Shown here piece by piece: positions 6,363 through 12,492 of a stretch of DNA of 14,720 bases. The DNA lies in NCBI GenBank assembly GCA_964590995.1, contig CAZPYY010000023.1, positions 1 to 14,720 on the forward strand, written 5' to 3'. The translations under genes were made by a program, and so were the position numbers. Under the pieces are notes generated by a model. The model did not search any database. It saw only the letters and a program-made list of their open reading frames with translations, and was not told where the DNA came from. This stretch comes from Susulua sp964590995. Its GTDB lineage: Bacteria > Omnitrophota > Gorgyraeia > Duberdicusellales > 4484-171. Every line of letters starts with the position of its first letter. Within the stretch, counting starts at the first letter, position 1.

Positions 6363-7082
6363 ATGAGCGAGAAAAATATTGGCTATGATGATTTAAAAAA
6401 ACGAGGGTTTTTAAGAGAAAAGCAAGAAGGCTTCTTTACTCTGAGAACACGCGGGCCTTCAGGAAATTATAGCCAGAAGCACTTATCAGGCTTAGCTAAA
6501 ATTTCAGAAGACTATGCTCGAGGGTTTGTTCATCTTACAGTCCGTCAGGGAATTGAGATTCCTTTTATAAAGTTTGAACATATATTAAAAGTTGAAGAAG
6601 AAGTAAAACGCCTCGGTGTTAAGTTCGGAACTTCCGGGCCGCGTTTACGGACTACTACTGCTTGTCCGGGAAATAGTTGGTGCAGGAGAGGCCTTGTCGA
6701 TACCTTTTCTCTTTTTAACCGGATAGAAGAGGAAAAAGGAATCGGTTGTGGTTTGGAATTGCCACATAAGTTTAAAATTGTTATTTCTGGCTGTCCCAAT
6801 ACTTGTACCAGAGCTCAAGTCTCTGAGATAGGCGTTCATGGGGCAGTGGATGCGAGGAGCCCAGATAAAAGAATTGGCTATTGCCTATATTTGGGTGGTT
6901 GTGGCGGCAAGACTCCGCGCATCGGGCTTAAGCTCAATAAGATCTTTACTGAAGATGAGGTTTTGTCTGTGATTGAAAGGGTAGTTGTTTTCTACAAAGA
7001 AAATGCTAAGTCACGCCAACGCCTTGCTCTGTTGATTGAGGAGATCGGTAAGGATAATTTCTTAAAACAAATAGGATTTTAA
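6363..7082 (+). CDS. Low-molecular-weight siroheme sulfite reductase
   Basis: The product is a small nitrite/sulfite reductase-fold protein of 239 residues. It has one ferredoxin-like half-domain and the coupled siroheme/[4Fe-4S] motif: TACPGNSWC (Cys101 and Cys107) followed by SGCPNTC (Cys144 and Cys148). LTVRQGIEIPF is the siroheme-facing strand of the family. It resembles the small assimilatory-type sulfite reductases of anaerobes such as Desulfovibrio (about 220 residues) more than CysI (about 570). There is no ferredoxin insertion, so an external electron donor is needed. Being the last gene of an operon with cysH and the siroheme pathway, it most likely reduces sulfite to sulfide. Nitrite reduction is possible but not supported by context. 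Confidence 0.82.
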   Translation: MSEKNIGYDDLKKRGFLREKQEGFFTLRTRGPSGNYSQKHLSGLAKISEDYARGFVHLTVRQGIEIPFIKFEHILKVEEEVKRLGVKFGTSGPRLRTTTACPGNSWCRRGLVDTFSLFNRIEEEKGIGCGLELPHKFKIVISGCPNTCTRAQVSEIGVHGAVDARSPDKRIGYCLYLGGCGGKTPRIGLKLNKIFTEDEVLSVIERVVVFYKENAKSRQRLALLIEEIGKDNFLKQIGF

Positions 7083-7110
7083 CTATAGAAAGAATAGATA
7101 TTATTGCTTC

Positions 7111-7138
7111 TTGACAATTTCTTGCTTAGTAATACAAT
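7111..7138 (+). promoter_or_regulatory. Sigma70-type promoter of the Rrf2 gene
   Basis: A perfect -35 TTGACA (7111-7116) and a -10 TACAAT (7133-7138) are spaced by 16 bases, the same spacing as the promoter at 241-268. TTAGTAAT (7126-7133), a half-site of the ATTACTAGTAAT palindrome, lies in the spacer against the -10. Transcription would start near 7145. Confidence 0.7.
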
Positions 7139-7167
7139 TTGGATATTAAGACTATTTAATTAATTGG

Positions 7168-7179
7168 ATTACTAGTAAT
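7168..7179. promoter_or_regulatory. ATTACTAGTAAT palindrome, candidate Rrf2 operator
   Basis: This is a perfect 12-base palindrome in the leader of the Rrf2 gene, directly before its ribosome site. Related sequences are ATTACTAG at 272-279, TAGTAATT at 297-304, TTAGTAAT at 7126-7133 and ACTAGTAAT at 7655-7663, all upstream of genes of this locus. Autoregulation by the Rrf2 protein is the simplest reading. As a caution, ACTAGTAA also occurs inside cysH at 1300-1307, probably by chance. Confidence 0.5.
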
Positions 7180-7191
7180 TAGGAGGAGATT

Positions 7192-7632
7192 ATGAAAATT
7201 TCAACTCGGACAAGATACGGAGTAAGATTAATGCTAAGCCTGGCTTTAAATTCCGGCAAAGGACCATTTTTATTGAGAGATATTGCTAAAGGAGAGCAGA
7301 TCTCAGAAAAATATTTAAGCCAGATAATTATACCTTTAAAAGCCAAAGGTTTAGTGAATTCTTTTCGGGGCGCTCATGGAGGATATACTTTAGCAAAGGC
7401 GCCTTTTCAAATAAGCATCAAAGATATAGTTGAGGTCTTAGAAGGAGGACTTAATCTCATAGGACGGGCTAAGGATGCTTCTTTTTATAGCCGAACCTCT
7501 GTACGTGTTACTTACAATATTTGGAATGAGCTAAGTGAGAAAATGGCCAAGACACTTGATTCAATAACCTTAGATGATTTAGTGAAGGAGTCTAAGGCAA
7601 AAGGTAATAAAGTTTTAATGTACAATATTTAA
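7192..7632 (+). CDS. Rrf2-family regulator, CymR-like (no Fe-S cysteines)
   Basis: This is a winged-helix transcription factor of 146 residues starting MKISTRTRYGVRLML. A recognition region, ISEKYLSQIIIPLKAKGLVNS (37-57), leads into the wing RGAHGGYTLAKAP (59-71). The protein contains no cysteine at all, so it cannot carry the [2Fe-2S] cluster of IscR or NsrR. In this, and in TLDSITLDDL (121-130), it matches B. subtilis CymR, the repressor of cysteine and sulfur metabolism that acts as a complex with CysK. Like CymR it ends in Ile (LMYNI). A cysK gene lies about 1 kb downstream. Strong ribosome site AGGAGG (7181-7186). It probably senses sulfur status and controls this locus. Confidence 0.88.
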   Translation: MKISTRTRYGVRLMLSLALNSGKGPFLLRDIAKGEQISEKYLSQIIIPLKAKGLVNSFRGAHGGYTLAKAPFQISIKDIVEVLEGGLNLIGRAKDASFYSRTSVRVTYNIWNELSEKMAKTLDSITLDDLVKESKAKGNKVLMYNI

Positions 7633-7635
7633 TGA

Positions 7636-7663
7636 AGTTACATTTTACCAAGTAACTAGTAAT
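7636..7663. promoter_or_regulatory. Inverted repeat plus partial operator between the Rrf2 and PP-loop genes
   Basis: AGTTAC (7636-7641) and GTAACT (7652-7657) form a 6-base inverted repeat with a 10-base loop. The right arm runs into ACTAGTAAT (7655-7663), which is three quarters of the 7168-7179 palindrome. The next ATG is at 7667 and has no Shine-Dalgarno sequence, so this short gap looks dedicated to control rather than to ribosome binding. Confidence 0.35.
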
Positions 7664-7666
7664 ATT

Positions 7667-8656
7667 ATGAAAGCAGTCGCAATGTTATCAGGAGGGCTAG
7701 ATAGTTCTCTGGCAATAAAAGTTATACAAGAACAAGGGATAGAGGTTTTAGCCCTGCATTTTTTAATACCCTTTGTCAAGTACAATGCCAAAACAGTTTA
7801 TGACTCAGCTGCCCGTAAGATTACTGAAAAATTAGGATGTGACTTTAGAGTTGTAATTCTTGCAAATGAGTATTTAGATATGGTAAAGGACCCTAAGCAC
7901 GGCTATGGGAAGAATTTTAATCCTTGTATTGATTGTAAAATATTGATGTTAAAGTGTGCGAAGAAAATTATGGCTGAGGTTAGTGCTTCTTTTGTTATTA
8001 CTGGAGAGGTATTGGGGCAGAGGCCTATGTCGCAGCACAGAGGAGCTTTACGTTCAATAGAAGAGGAAAGCGGGTTGGAAGGTTTAATATTGCGCCCTCT
8101 ATCAGCTAAGTTATTGCCATTAACTATTCCTGAGAGTAAAGGTTGGATTAAGAGGGATAATTTGCTAGATATCCAGGGTAGGTCAAGGAAGATACAAATT
8201 GGGTTAGCTGATAAGTTTGGAATAGAAGAATATTCTTGGCCTGGGGGCGGATGCCTTTTGACCGAGCCAATTTTTTCAAAGCGGCTCAAAGATATAATAC
8301 AACATAAGGAATATTGTCTTGATAGTGTAGAATTTCTGAAAGTAGGGAGACACTTTCGTCTGGCTCCTAAATTTAAACTAATTGTAGGTAGAGACGAGAA
8401 GGAAAACCAGAAGATTTTAAACTTAGTCCAAGAAGGAGATTTTTGCTTCGAACCTAAAAATCTGCCAGGACCAACAGGAATTGGCAAGGGTGAGCTTGAT
8501 GAATCTATAAAGATATTATCTTCTCAGATAATAGCCCGTTATACTTCCCAAGAAGAAAAAGTAGATGTATTAGCCAGAGCTATTCATCAGGGCAGGCAGG
8601 AAGTTCTTTCTGTAAAGGCTATTGGCGAAGAGATACTAAAAGAATATATGATTTAA
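7667..8656 (+). CDS. PP-loop ATPase, tRNA thiolation-type (MnmA/ThiI-like)
   Basis: The 329-residue protein opens with the ATP pyrophosphatase P-loop SGGLDSSLA (8-16). It then has GYGKNFNPCIDCK (79-91, Cys87 and Cys90), ITGEVLGQRPMSQH (111-124) and PGGGCLLTEPIFSKRL, with Cys196. This is the pattern of the predicted tRNA thiouridylase family distinct from classical MnmA, which carries an NFACT-R-like C-terminal domain. The C-terminal third (about 215-329) fits that domain but was judged by eye. The likely role is activating a tRNA uridine by adenylation for sulfur insertion; the target base is unknown. Its place between a CymR-like regulator and cysK supports a sulfur role. The protein ends KEYMI, a C-terminal Ile. 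No ribosome site is visible before the ATG. Confidence 0.75.
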   Translation: MKAVAMLSGGLDSSLAIKVIQEQGIEVLALHFLIPFVKYNAKTVYDSAARKITEKLGCDFRVVILANEYLDMVKDPKHGYGKNFNPCIDCKILMLKCAKKIMAEVSASFVITGEVLGQRPMSQHRGALRSIEEESGLEGLILRPLSAKLLPLTIPESKGWIKRDNLLDIQGRSRKIQIGLADKFGIEEYSWPGGGCLLTEPIFSKRLKDIIQHKEYCLDSVEFLKVGRHFRLAPKFKLIVGRDEKENQKILNLVQEGDFCFEPKNLPGPTGIGKGELDESIKILSSQIIARYTSQEEKVDVLARAIHQGRQEVLSVKAIGEEILKEYMI

Positions 8657-8672
8657 GTATATGGTGAAAAAG

Positions 8673-8692
8673 CCTGCCTGCCGGCAGGCAGG
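8673..8692. repeat. 20-bp perfect GC-rich palindrome (REP-like) before cysK
   Basis: The bases 8673-8692 form a perfect palindrome made of CCTGCCTGCC and its reverse complement, far richer in GC than its surroundings. Its right arm abuts the cysK ribosome site GGGAGG (8691-8696), sharing G8691-G8692. It looks like a dispersed REP-type element rather than a terminator, because no T-tract follows. Folded RNA would hide part of the ribosome site. Confidence 0.7.
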
Positions 8693-8701
8693 GAGGCTAA
8701 A

Positions 8702-9613
8702 ATGAATATTGCCGAAAATATCACTCAATTAGTAGGGAATACTCCTTTGGTGAAGCTAGGCAAACTTAGCGCCGGGCTTGATGTTACCCTAGTAGCTAAG
8801 CTAGAGTCTTTTAACCCTTGTTCAAGCGTTAAAGACAGAATCGGTTTAGCAATGATAGAAGCTGCTGAGGAGAAGGGGAAGATTAACAAAGATACTATTA
8901 TTGTTGAACCAACTAGCGGCAATACCGGAATTGCTTTAGCTTTTGTCTGTGCTCAAAGAGGATATCGATTAGTTTTAACTATGCCCGAGAGCATGTCTTT
9001 GGAGAGAAGAAAACTACTATCCTGGTTTGGCGCCGAGCTAATCTTAACACCGGCTGAGCAGGGAATGAAGGGTGCGGTTGATAAGGCCCAAGAGCTTCTT
9101 AAAAAATATCCCAATGCTTTTATGCCTCAGCAATTTAAAAACCCTGCTAACCCTAAGATACACCAAGAGAGTACAGCTGAGGAGATTTGGCGCGATACTG
9201 ATAGCAAAATCGATATTTTAGTCTCTGGTGTTGGCACCGGAGGAACAGTTACCGGAATAGCTATGGCCCTTAAGAAAAAGAAGCCTGAGTTTAAAGCGAT
9301 TGCTTTAGAGCCAACAAAATCTCCTATTCTTTCTGGGGGCAAACCTGGTCCGCATAAGATTCAAGGCATTGGCGCAGGTTTTGTGCCTGATGTGTTAAGG
9401 AGAGATTTGATAGATGAGATAATTTGTGTAGAGGATGAAGATGCAATATCTATGGCTGATCGGCTTGCAAAAGAGGAAGGAATTCTAGTAGGTAATTCTA
9501 GCGGAGCAGCAGCCTGGGCCGGTTTAGAGGTTGCTAAGCGTCCAGAAAATAAAGGTAAACTTATTGTAGTAATCTTACCAGATACAGGGGAGAGATACTT
9601 ATCTACTTGGTAG
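8702..9613 (+). CDS. cysK: Cysteine synthase A (O-acetylserine sulfhydrylase)
   Basis: CysK makes cysteine from O-acetylserine and sulfide with PLP. The 303 residues show ITQLVGNTPLVKL (7-19), SSVKDRIG with the PLP Lys44, the substrate loop TSGNTG (71-76), the phosphate-binding loop GTGGT (178-182), and the C-terminal ILPDTGERYLSTW, all typical of the CysK branch. MKGA in EQGMKGAVDKA is also normal. No serine acetyltransferase gene is in the window. In Bacillus this enzyme is also the sensor partner of CymR, and a CymR-like gene lies two genes upstream. The ATG at 8702 follows GGGAGG by 5 bases, next to the GC-rich palindrome that could limit translation. Confidence 0.95.
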   Translation: MNIAENITQLVGNTPLVKLGKLSAGLDVTLVAKLESFNPCSSVKDRIGLAMIEAAEEKGKINKDTIIVEPTSGNTGIALAFVCAQRGYRLVLTMPESMSLERRKLLSWFGAELILTPAEQGMKGAVDKAQELLKKYPNAFMPQQFKNPANPKIHQESTAEEIWRDTDSKIDILVSGVGTGGTVTGIAMALKKKKPEFKAIALEPTKSPILSGGKPGPHKIQGIGAGFVPDVLRRDLIDEIICVEDEDAISMADRLAKEEGILVGNSSGAAAWAGLEVAKRPENKGKLIVVILPDTGERYLSTW

Positions 9614-9616
9614 TAA

Positions 9617-9657
9617 GTTTACCCGGTTAGAGAACAAAGCTCTCCAACCAGGTAAAC
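9617..9657 (+). promoter_or_regulatory. Long imperfect stem-loop between cysK and the DUF39 gene
   Basis: GTTTACC (9617-9623) pairs with GGTAAAC (9651-9657), GGTT (9625-9628) with AACC (9646-9649), and GAGA (9630-9633) with TCTC (9641-9644). Two single mismatches interrupt 15 base pairs around a 7-base loop. No T-tract follows, so a standard terminator is unlikely. It may stabilise mRNA ends or modulate read-through into the strong ribosome site of the next gene at 9668-9677. Confidence 0.55.
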
Positions 9658-9680
9658 CTGTAATATTAAGGAGGTGAATG

Positions 9681-10895
9681 ATGGCTAAAACAATAGCTGA
9701 GATCAATGAAAAAATTAAGAAAGGGCAGGTGGTTGTTGTCACTGCTGAAGAAATGATTGGAATCGTTAAAGAAAAAGGAGCTAAGGCTGCGGCCGAAGAA
9801 GTAGATGTAGTAACTACAGCTACTTTTGGCCCCATGTGTTCTTCAGGTGCCTATCTTAACCTCGGGCATACTAAGCCTAAGATAAAACTAGGCGGAGGGA
9901 AAGCCACTCTAAACAACATCGATATATATACTGGCTTTGCTGCAGTTGATCTTTATATCGGAGCAACTGCTTTAGCTGATGATGATCCGAGGAATAAGGT
10001 CTTTCCGGGAGCATTCAACTATGGTGGCGGGCATCTGATCGAAGATTTAGTGGCTGGAAAAGATCTCATTCTAAAGGCCACTGCTTACGGAACAGATTGT
10101 TACCCGCGTAAAGAGATTAAGACACTGATTAACATAAAAGACATCAATGAGGCAGTGCTTTTTAATCCTAGAAACTTATACCAAAACTACAATATTGCTG
10201 TTAACTTATCTGATAAGACCATCTATACCTACATGGGAACCTTAAGGCCAAAGGTAGGTAATGCCAACTATTGTAGCGCTGGCCAACTTTCCCCATTTCT
10301 TAACGACCCTCTTTATAGAACTATTGGTATTGGTACCAAGATATTCTTAGGAGGAGGCATAGGTTATGTTTCTTGGTGGGGAACCCAGCATAATCCTGGG
10401 GTTAAGAGAGCTGATAATAAGACCCCTCTTACACCAGCAGGAACAGCTGCTGTTATTGGTGACTTAAAGCAGATGAGCGATAAGTGGCTTAAAGGAGTTA
10501 GCTTCTTAGGGTACGGAGTAACTCTTAGTATAGGAATTGGTGTGCCTATCCCTATACTTGATGAGGAGATGGCTCAATTGACTGCTGTATCTGATGATCA
10601 ACTCTCTGCAAGCATAGTTGATTATAGCAGGGCTTATCCTCAAGGAATTCCTGAATCCCTGGGAAGGGCTACTTATGCTGAACTTAAAACCGGAAAGATA
10701 ATTGTACAGGGCAAAGAAGTTCCTACTGGAGCAATATCAAGCTATCCTAAAGCAAGAGAGATAGCTGATGGATTGAAAGCCTGGATTAAGAAAGGCGATT
10801 TTCTTTTGAGTGAGCCAGTGGCGGAATTCCCTGGCCCAGATTCCGGTTACAAATTCAAACCTTTGAAGATGAAAGAAGTAAAAGGAGGTGAATAG
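9681..10895 (+). CDS. Homocysteine biosynthesis protein (DUF39/HcyBio, L-aspartate semialdehyde sulfurtransferase)
   Basis: DUF39 proteins, studied as MA1821 of Methanosarcina acetivorans, form homocysteine from aspartate semialdehyde and sulfide, bypassing O-acylhomoserine. The 404 residues contain the family start KTIAEINEKIKKGQVVVVTAEEM, a cysteine in TFGPMCSSGAY (Cys53), GTDCYPRKE (Cys140), NYCSAGQLSP (Cys198), and glycine-rich stretches such as KIFLGGGIGYV. Two conserved cysteines carry sulfur in the family; Cys53 and Cys140 are the likely pair, but I cannot align them exactly. A full AAGGAGGTGA (9668-9677) precedes two adjacent ATGs at 9678 and 9681, and spacing favours 9681. The partner ferredoxin gene follows after 2 bases. 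Confidence 0.9.
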   Translation: MAKTIAEINEKIKKGQVVVVTAEEMIGIVKEKGAKAAAEEVDVVTTATFGPMCSSGAYLNLGHTKPKIKLGGGKATLNNIDIYTGFAAVDLYIGATALADDDPRNKVFPGAFNYGGGHLIEDLVAGKDLILKATAYGTDCYPRKEIKTLINIKDINEAVLFNPRNLYQNYNIAVNLSDKTIYTYMGTLRPKVGNANYCSAGQLSPFLNDPLYRTIGIGTKIFLGGGIGYVSWWGTQHNPGVKRADNKTPLTPAGTAAVIGDLKQMSDKWLKGVSFLGYGVTLSIGIGVPIPILDEEMAQLTAVSDDQLSASIVDYSRAYPQGIPESLGRATYAELKTGKIIVQGKEVPTGAISSYPKAREIADGLKAWIKKGDFLLSEPVAEFPGPDSGYKFKPLKMKEVKGGE

Positions 10896-10897
10896 TT

Positions 10898-11305
10898 ATG
10901 TACTCTAAAAAAATAGTTCTACACTTCCCCTCTAATCTTGTTGATAAACCGATAATTTATAAATTATCGAAAGATTTTGATTTAGAGTTCAACATTCTCA
11001 AAGCCCTTGTTAATCCTGATGAGGAAGGATTGATGGTTCTTGAGTTAAAGGGCGAGAAAGATGAGTATAACCGGGCAGTAAAATACTTAGAAAGGGAGAA
11101 GGTTAGAATCCAGACCTTATCTAAAGATGTAACCCGCGATGAAGATGAGTGTGTTGATTGCGGATTATGTGTTGCTGTCTGTCCGGTAGAGGCCTTTGAG
11201 GTAGACCCTGACTCAAGAAAGGTAAAATTCCACGACGATAAGTGTATTGCTTGTGAGATGTGCGTGAAGGTTTGTCCTTACAAGGCTATGGAGGTAAATT
11301 TCTAA
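10898..11305 (+). CDS. NIL-domain ferredoxin with two [4Fe-4S] clusters
   Basis: The 135-residue protein has an N-terminal NIL domain (about 1-75, KKIVLHFPSNLVDKPIIYKL onward) like the one in methionine ABC transporters. Two ferredoxin motifs follow: CVDCGLCVAVCP (Cys85, 88, 91, 95) and CIACEMCVKVCP (Cys116, 119, 122, 126). It matches the MA1822-type partner of DUF39, which supplies or handles electrons during homocysteine formation. The NIL fold may bind a methionine-related ligand and so allow feedback, which is inference. AAAGGAGGTG (10881-10890) overlaps the end of the DUF39 gene. The stop lies in the loop of a small hairpin before the next gene. Confidence 0.92.
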   Translation: MYSKKIVLHFPSNLVDKPIIYKLSKDFDLEFNILKALVNPDEEGLMVLELKGEKDEYNRAVKYLEREKVRIQTLSKDVTRDEDECVDCGLCVAVCPVEAFEVDPDSRKVKFHDDKCIACEMCVKVCPYKAMEVNF

Positions 11306-11314
11306 GCGAAATTT
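11296..11314 (+). promoter_or_regulatory. Hairpin between a Shine-Dalgarno sequence and the sulfur-carrier start codon
   Basis: AAATTTC (11296-11302) and GAAATTT (11308-11314) are perfect inverted copies around the loop TAAGC, which holds the upstream stop codon. The nearest ribosome site, GGAGGT (11290-11295), directly abuts the left arm, and the ATG at 11315 directly abuts the right arm. Folding would bring the two together. The stem is AU-rich and weak. Confidence 0.45.
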
Positions 11315-11587
11315 ATGGCAGTAATAAGAATACCCCTGTTATTTCAAGAGGCAGTAGGTAATGTTGCCCGATTAGAGATTAAGGCAGGTAATGTTAGCGA
11401 GTTAATCGGTAATTTAACTAATGAATTCCCCGGCCTTAAAGAGAAATTCTATGATAACCAAGGGAGCTTAAACCAGTTTGTTAACATCTATGTGAATGAG
11501 GAAGATATCCGGTTCTTAGAAGGTGAGAAAACTCACCTAAAGGATACAGATATCATAGACATTATTCTTCCTATTGCCGGAGGGTAG
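11315..11587 (+). CDS. Ubiquitin-like sulfur carrier protein (ThiS/MoaD family)
   Basis: The 90-residue protein has a beta-grasp pattern: RIPLLFQEAVG, LEIKAGNVSELIGNL, then FVNIYVNEEDIRFLEG and the end DIIDIILPIAGG. The C-terminal Gly-Gly is already exposed, so it can be adenylylated and converted to a thiocarboxylate without trimming. In length and in the VNIYVN-x-EDIRFL region it resembles CysO-type carriers for amino-acid synthesis more than classical ThiS (about 66 residues). The E1-like gene follows after 15 bases, and DUF39 and cysK are upstream, so the thiocarboxylate probably feeds homocysteine or cysteine. Molybdopterin or thiazole use cannot be excluded, but no moa or thiG gene is seen. 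Confidence 0.85.
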   Translation: MAVIRIPLLFQEAVGNVARLEIKAGNVSELIGNLTNEFPGLKEKFYDNQGSLNQFVNIYVNEEDIRFLEGEKTHLKDTDIIDIILPIAGG

Positions 11588-11602
11588 GGAAAGTTAATTA
11601 AG

Positions 11603-12385
11603 ATGGCGCTCAGTAAAGAACAGCTTGCCAGATACCGGCGAAATATAGTCATTCCTGCCATAGGTGATAAGGGCCAAGAAAAGCTCCTTAACTCCAAGGT
11701 GCTAATTGTTGGTATTGGTGGCTTAGGCTCATCTTGCGCATATTATTTAGCTGCTGTTGGTATTGGAAAGATTGGCCTAGTTGACTTTGATTTGGTAGAA
11801 TTAGATAACTTGCAGAGACAAATTCTTCATGCAACTTCAGATATTGGAAAGTCAAAGGTTGAATCTGCTAAAGATAAGCTTAACAATCTTAACCCCAAGA
11901 TAGAGATTATCCCCCATAAAGTTAAACTATCTTCTGAGAATATATTAGATATTGTTAAAGACTATTGCCTATTAGTAGAGTGCTCAGATAATTTCTTAAC
12001 AAAGTATCTACTAAATGATACTTCTGTTCTTACTAAAAAACCATTGTTTTATGCAGCAGTATTAAGATTTGAAGGCCAAGCCATGACCATTCTCCCCAGG
12101 CAAACTGCCTGTTACCGTTGCCTATTCCCTAAACCACCCTCAGAAGATGAATTCATCTCACCCAAAGATGCCGGAATCTTAGGAGCTGTTGCTGGAACAA
12201 TAGGGTTGGTTCAGGCCAATGAGGTCCTAAAATATATTCTAAATATAGGGGAATTACTAACCAATAAGCTTTTAACTTTTGATTCCCTTACTACAACTTT
12301 TAAGAAAATAAAGGCTCAACCTAATCCAAATTGCCCGGTATGCGGCCAAAATCCCACGATAAGAGGAATTACCAGCAACGAATAA
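11603..12385 (+). CDS. E1-like sulfur-carrier adenylyltransferase (ThiF/MoeB/HesA family)
   Basis: The enzyme uses ATP to adenylylate the C-terminal Gly of the sulfur carrier encoded just before it. The 260 residues show the nucleotide loop GIGGLG (37-42), VDFDLVELDNLQRQ (60-73), CSDNF (127-131), and structural-zinc pairs CYRC (170-173) and CPVC (244-247). The segment that in MoeB reads C-V-E-A-G reads P-K-D-A-G (187-191), so the thioester/persulfide Cys appears to be missing. The enzyme probably activates the carrier only, and sulfide or another donor completes the thiocarboxylate. There is no rhodanese domain. It is the last gene of the homocysteine cluster; a new promoter follows. Confidence 0.88.
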   Translation: MALSKEQLARYRRNIVIPAIGDKGQEKLLNSKVLIVGIGGLGSSCAYYLAAVGIGKIGLVDFDLVELDNLQRQILHATSDIGKSKVESAKDKLNNLNPKIEIIPHKVKLSSENILDIVKDYCLLVECSDNFLTKYLLNDTSVLTKKPLFYAAVLRFEGQAMTILPRQTACYRCLFPKPPSEDEFISPKDAGILGAVAGTIGLVQANEVLKYILNIGELLTNKLLTFDSLTTTFKKIKAQPNPNCPVCGQNPTIRGITSNE

Positions 12386-12412
12386 TCCCCTTAAAATAAC
12401 TAAATACAAGGA

Positions 12413-12440
12413 TTGTAAATATATTTAAATCTGGTAGAAT
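12413..12440 (+). promoter_or_regulatory. Predicted promoter of thi4
   Basis: TTGTAA (12413-12418) and TAGAAT (12435-12440) are separated by 16 bases, the same spacing as the other two promoters in the window. The start would be near 12447, leaving about 60 nt of leader that contains the hairpin at 12463-12492. Confidence 0.55.
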
Positions 12441-12462
12441 ATCGCTTGCATTTGAAAGACAA

Positions 12463-12492
12463 AGTAGGGGATGGACATGTCCCTTCCCTACT
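12463..12492 (+). repeat. REP-like palindromic hairpin in the thi4 leader
   Basis: AGTAGGG (12463-12469) pairs with CCCTACT (12486-12492). The stem is extended by G-T and A-T pairs and, after a mismatch, by the palindrome GGACATGTCC (12473-12482). It lies just before the ribosome site AAGGAGGAG (12497-12505) and is not followed by a T-tract. The shape is that of a dispersed palindromic element, or of a translation-control hairpin. Confidence 0.55.

Noticed and set aside
7083..7110. Terminator after the sulfite reductase gene
   Set aside because: No stable hairpin with a T-tract is visible. The operon may read through into the Rrf2 gene despite that gene's own promoter.
7903..8487. Minus-strand open frame of 194 codons opposite the PP-loop gene
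   Set aside because: It lacks recognisable motifs, lies wholly antisense to a convincing gene, and is best explained as a by-product of that gene's codon use. The other minus-strand frames in the window are similar.
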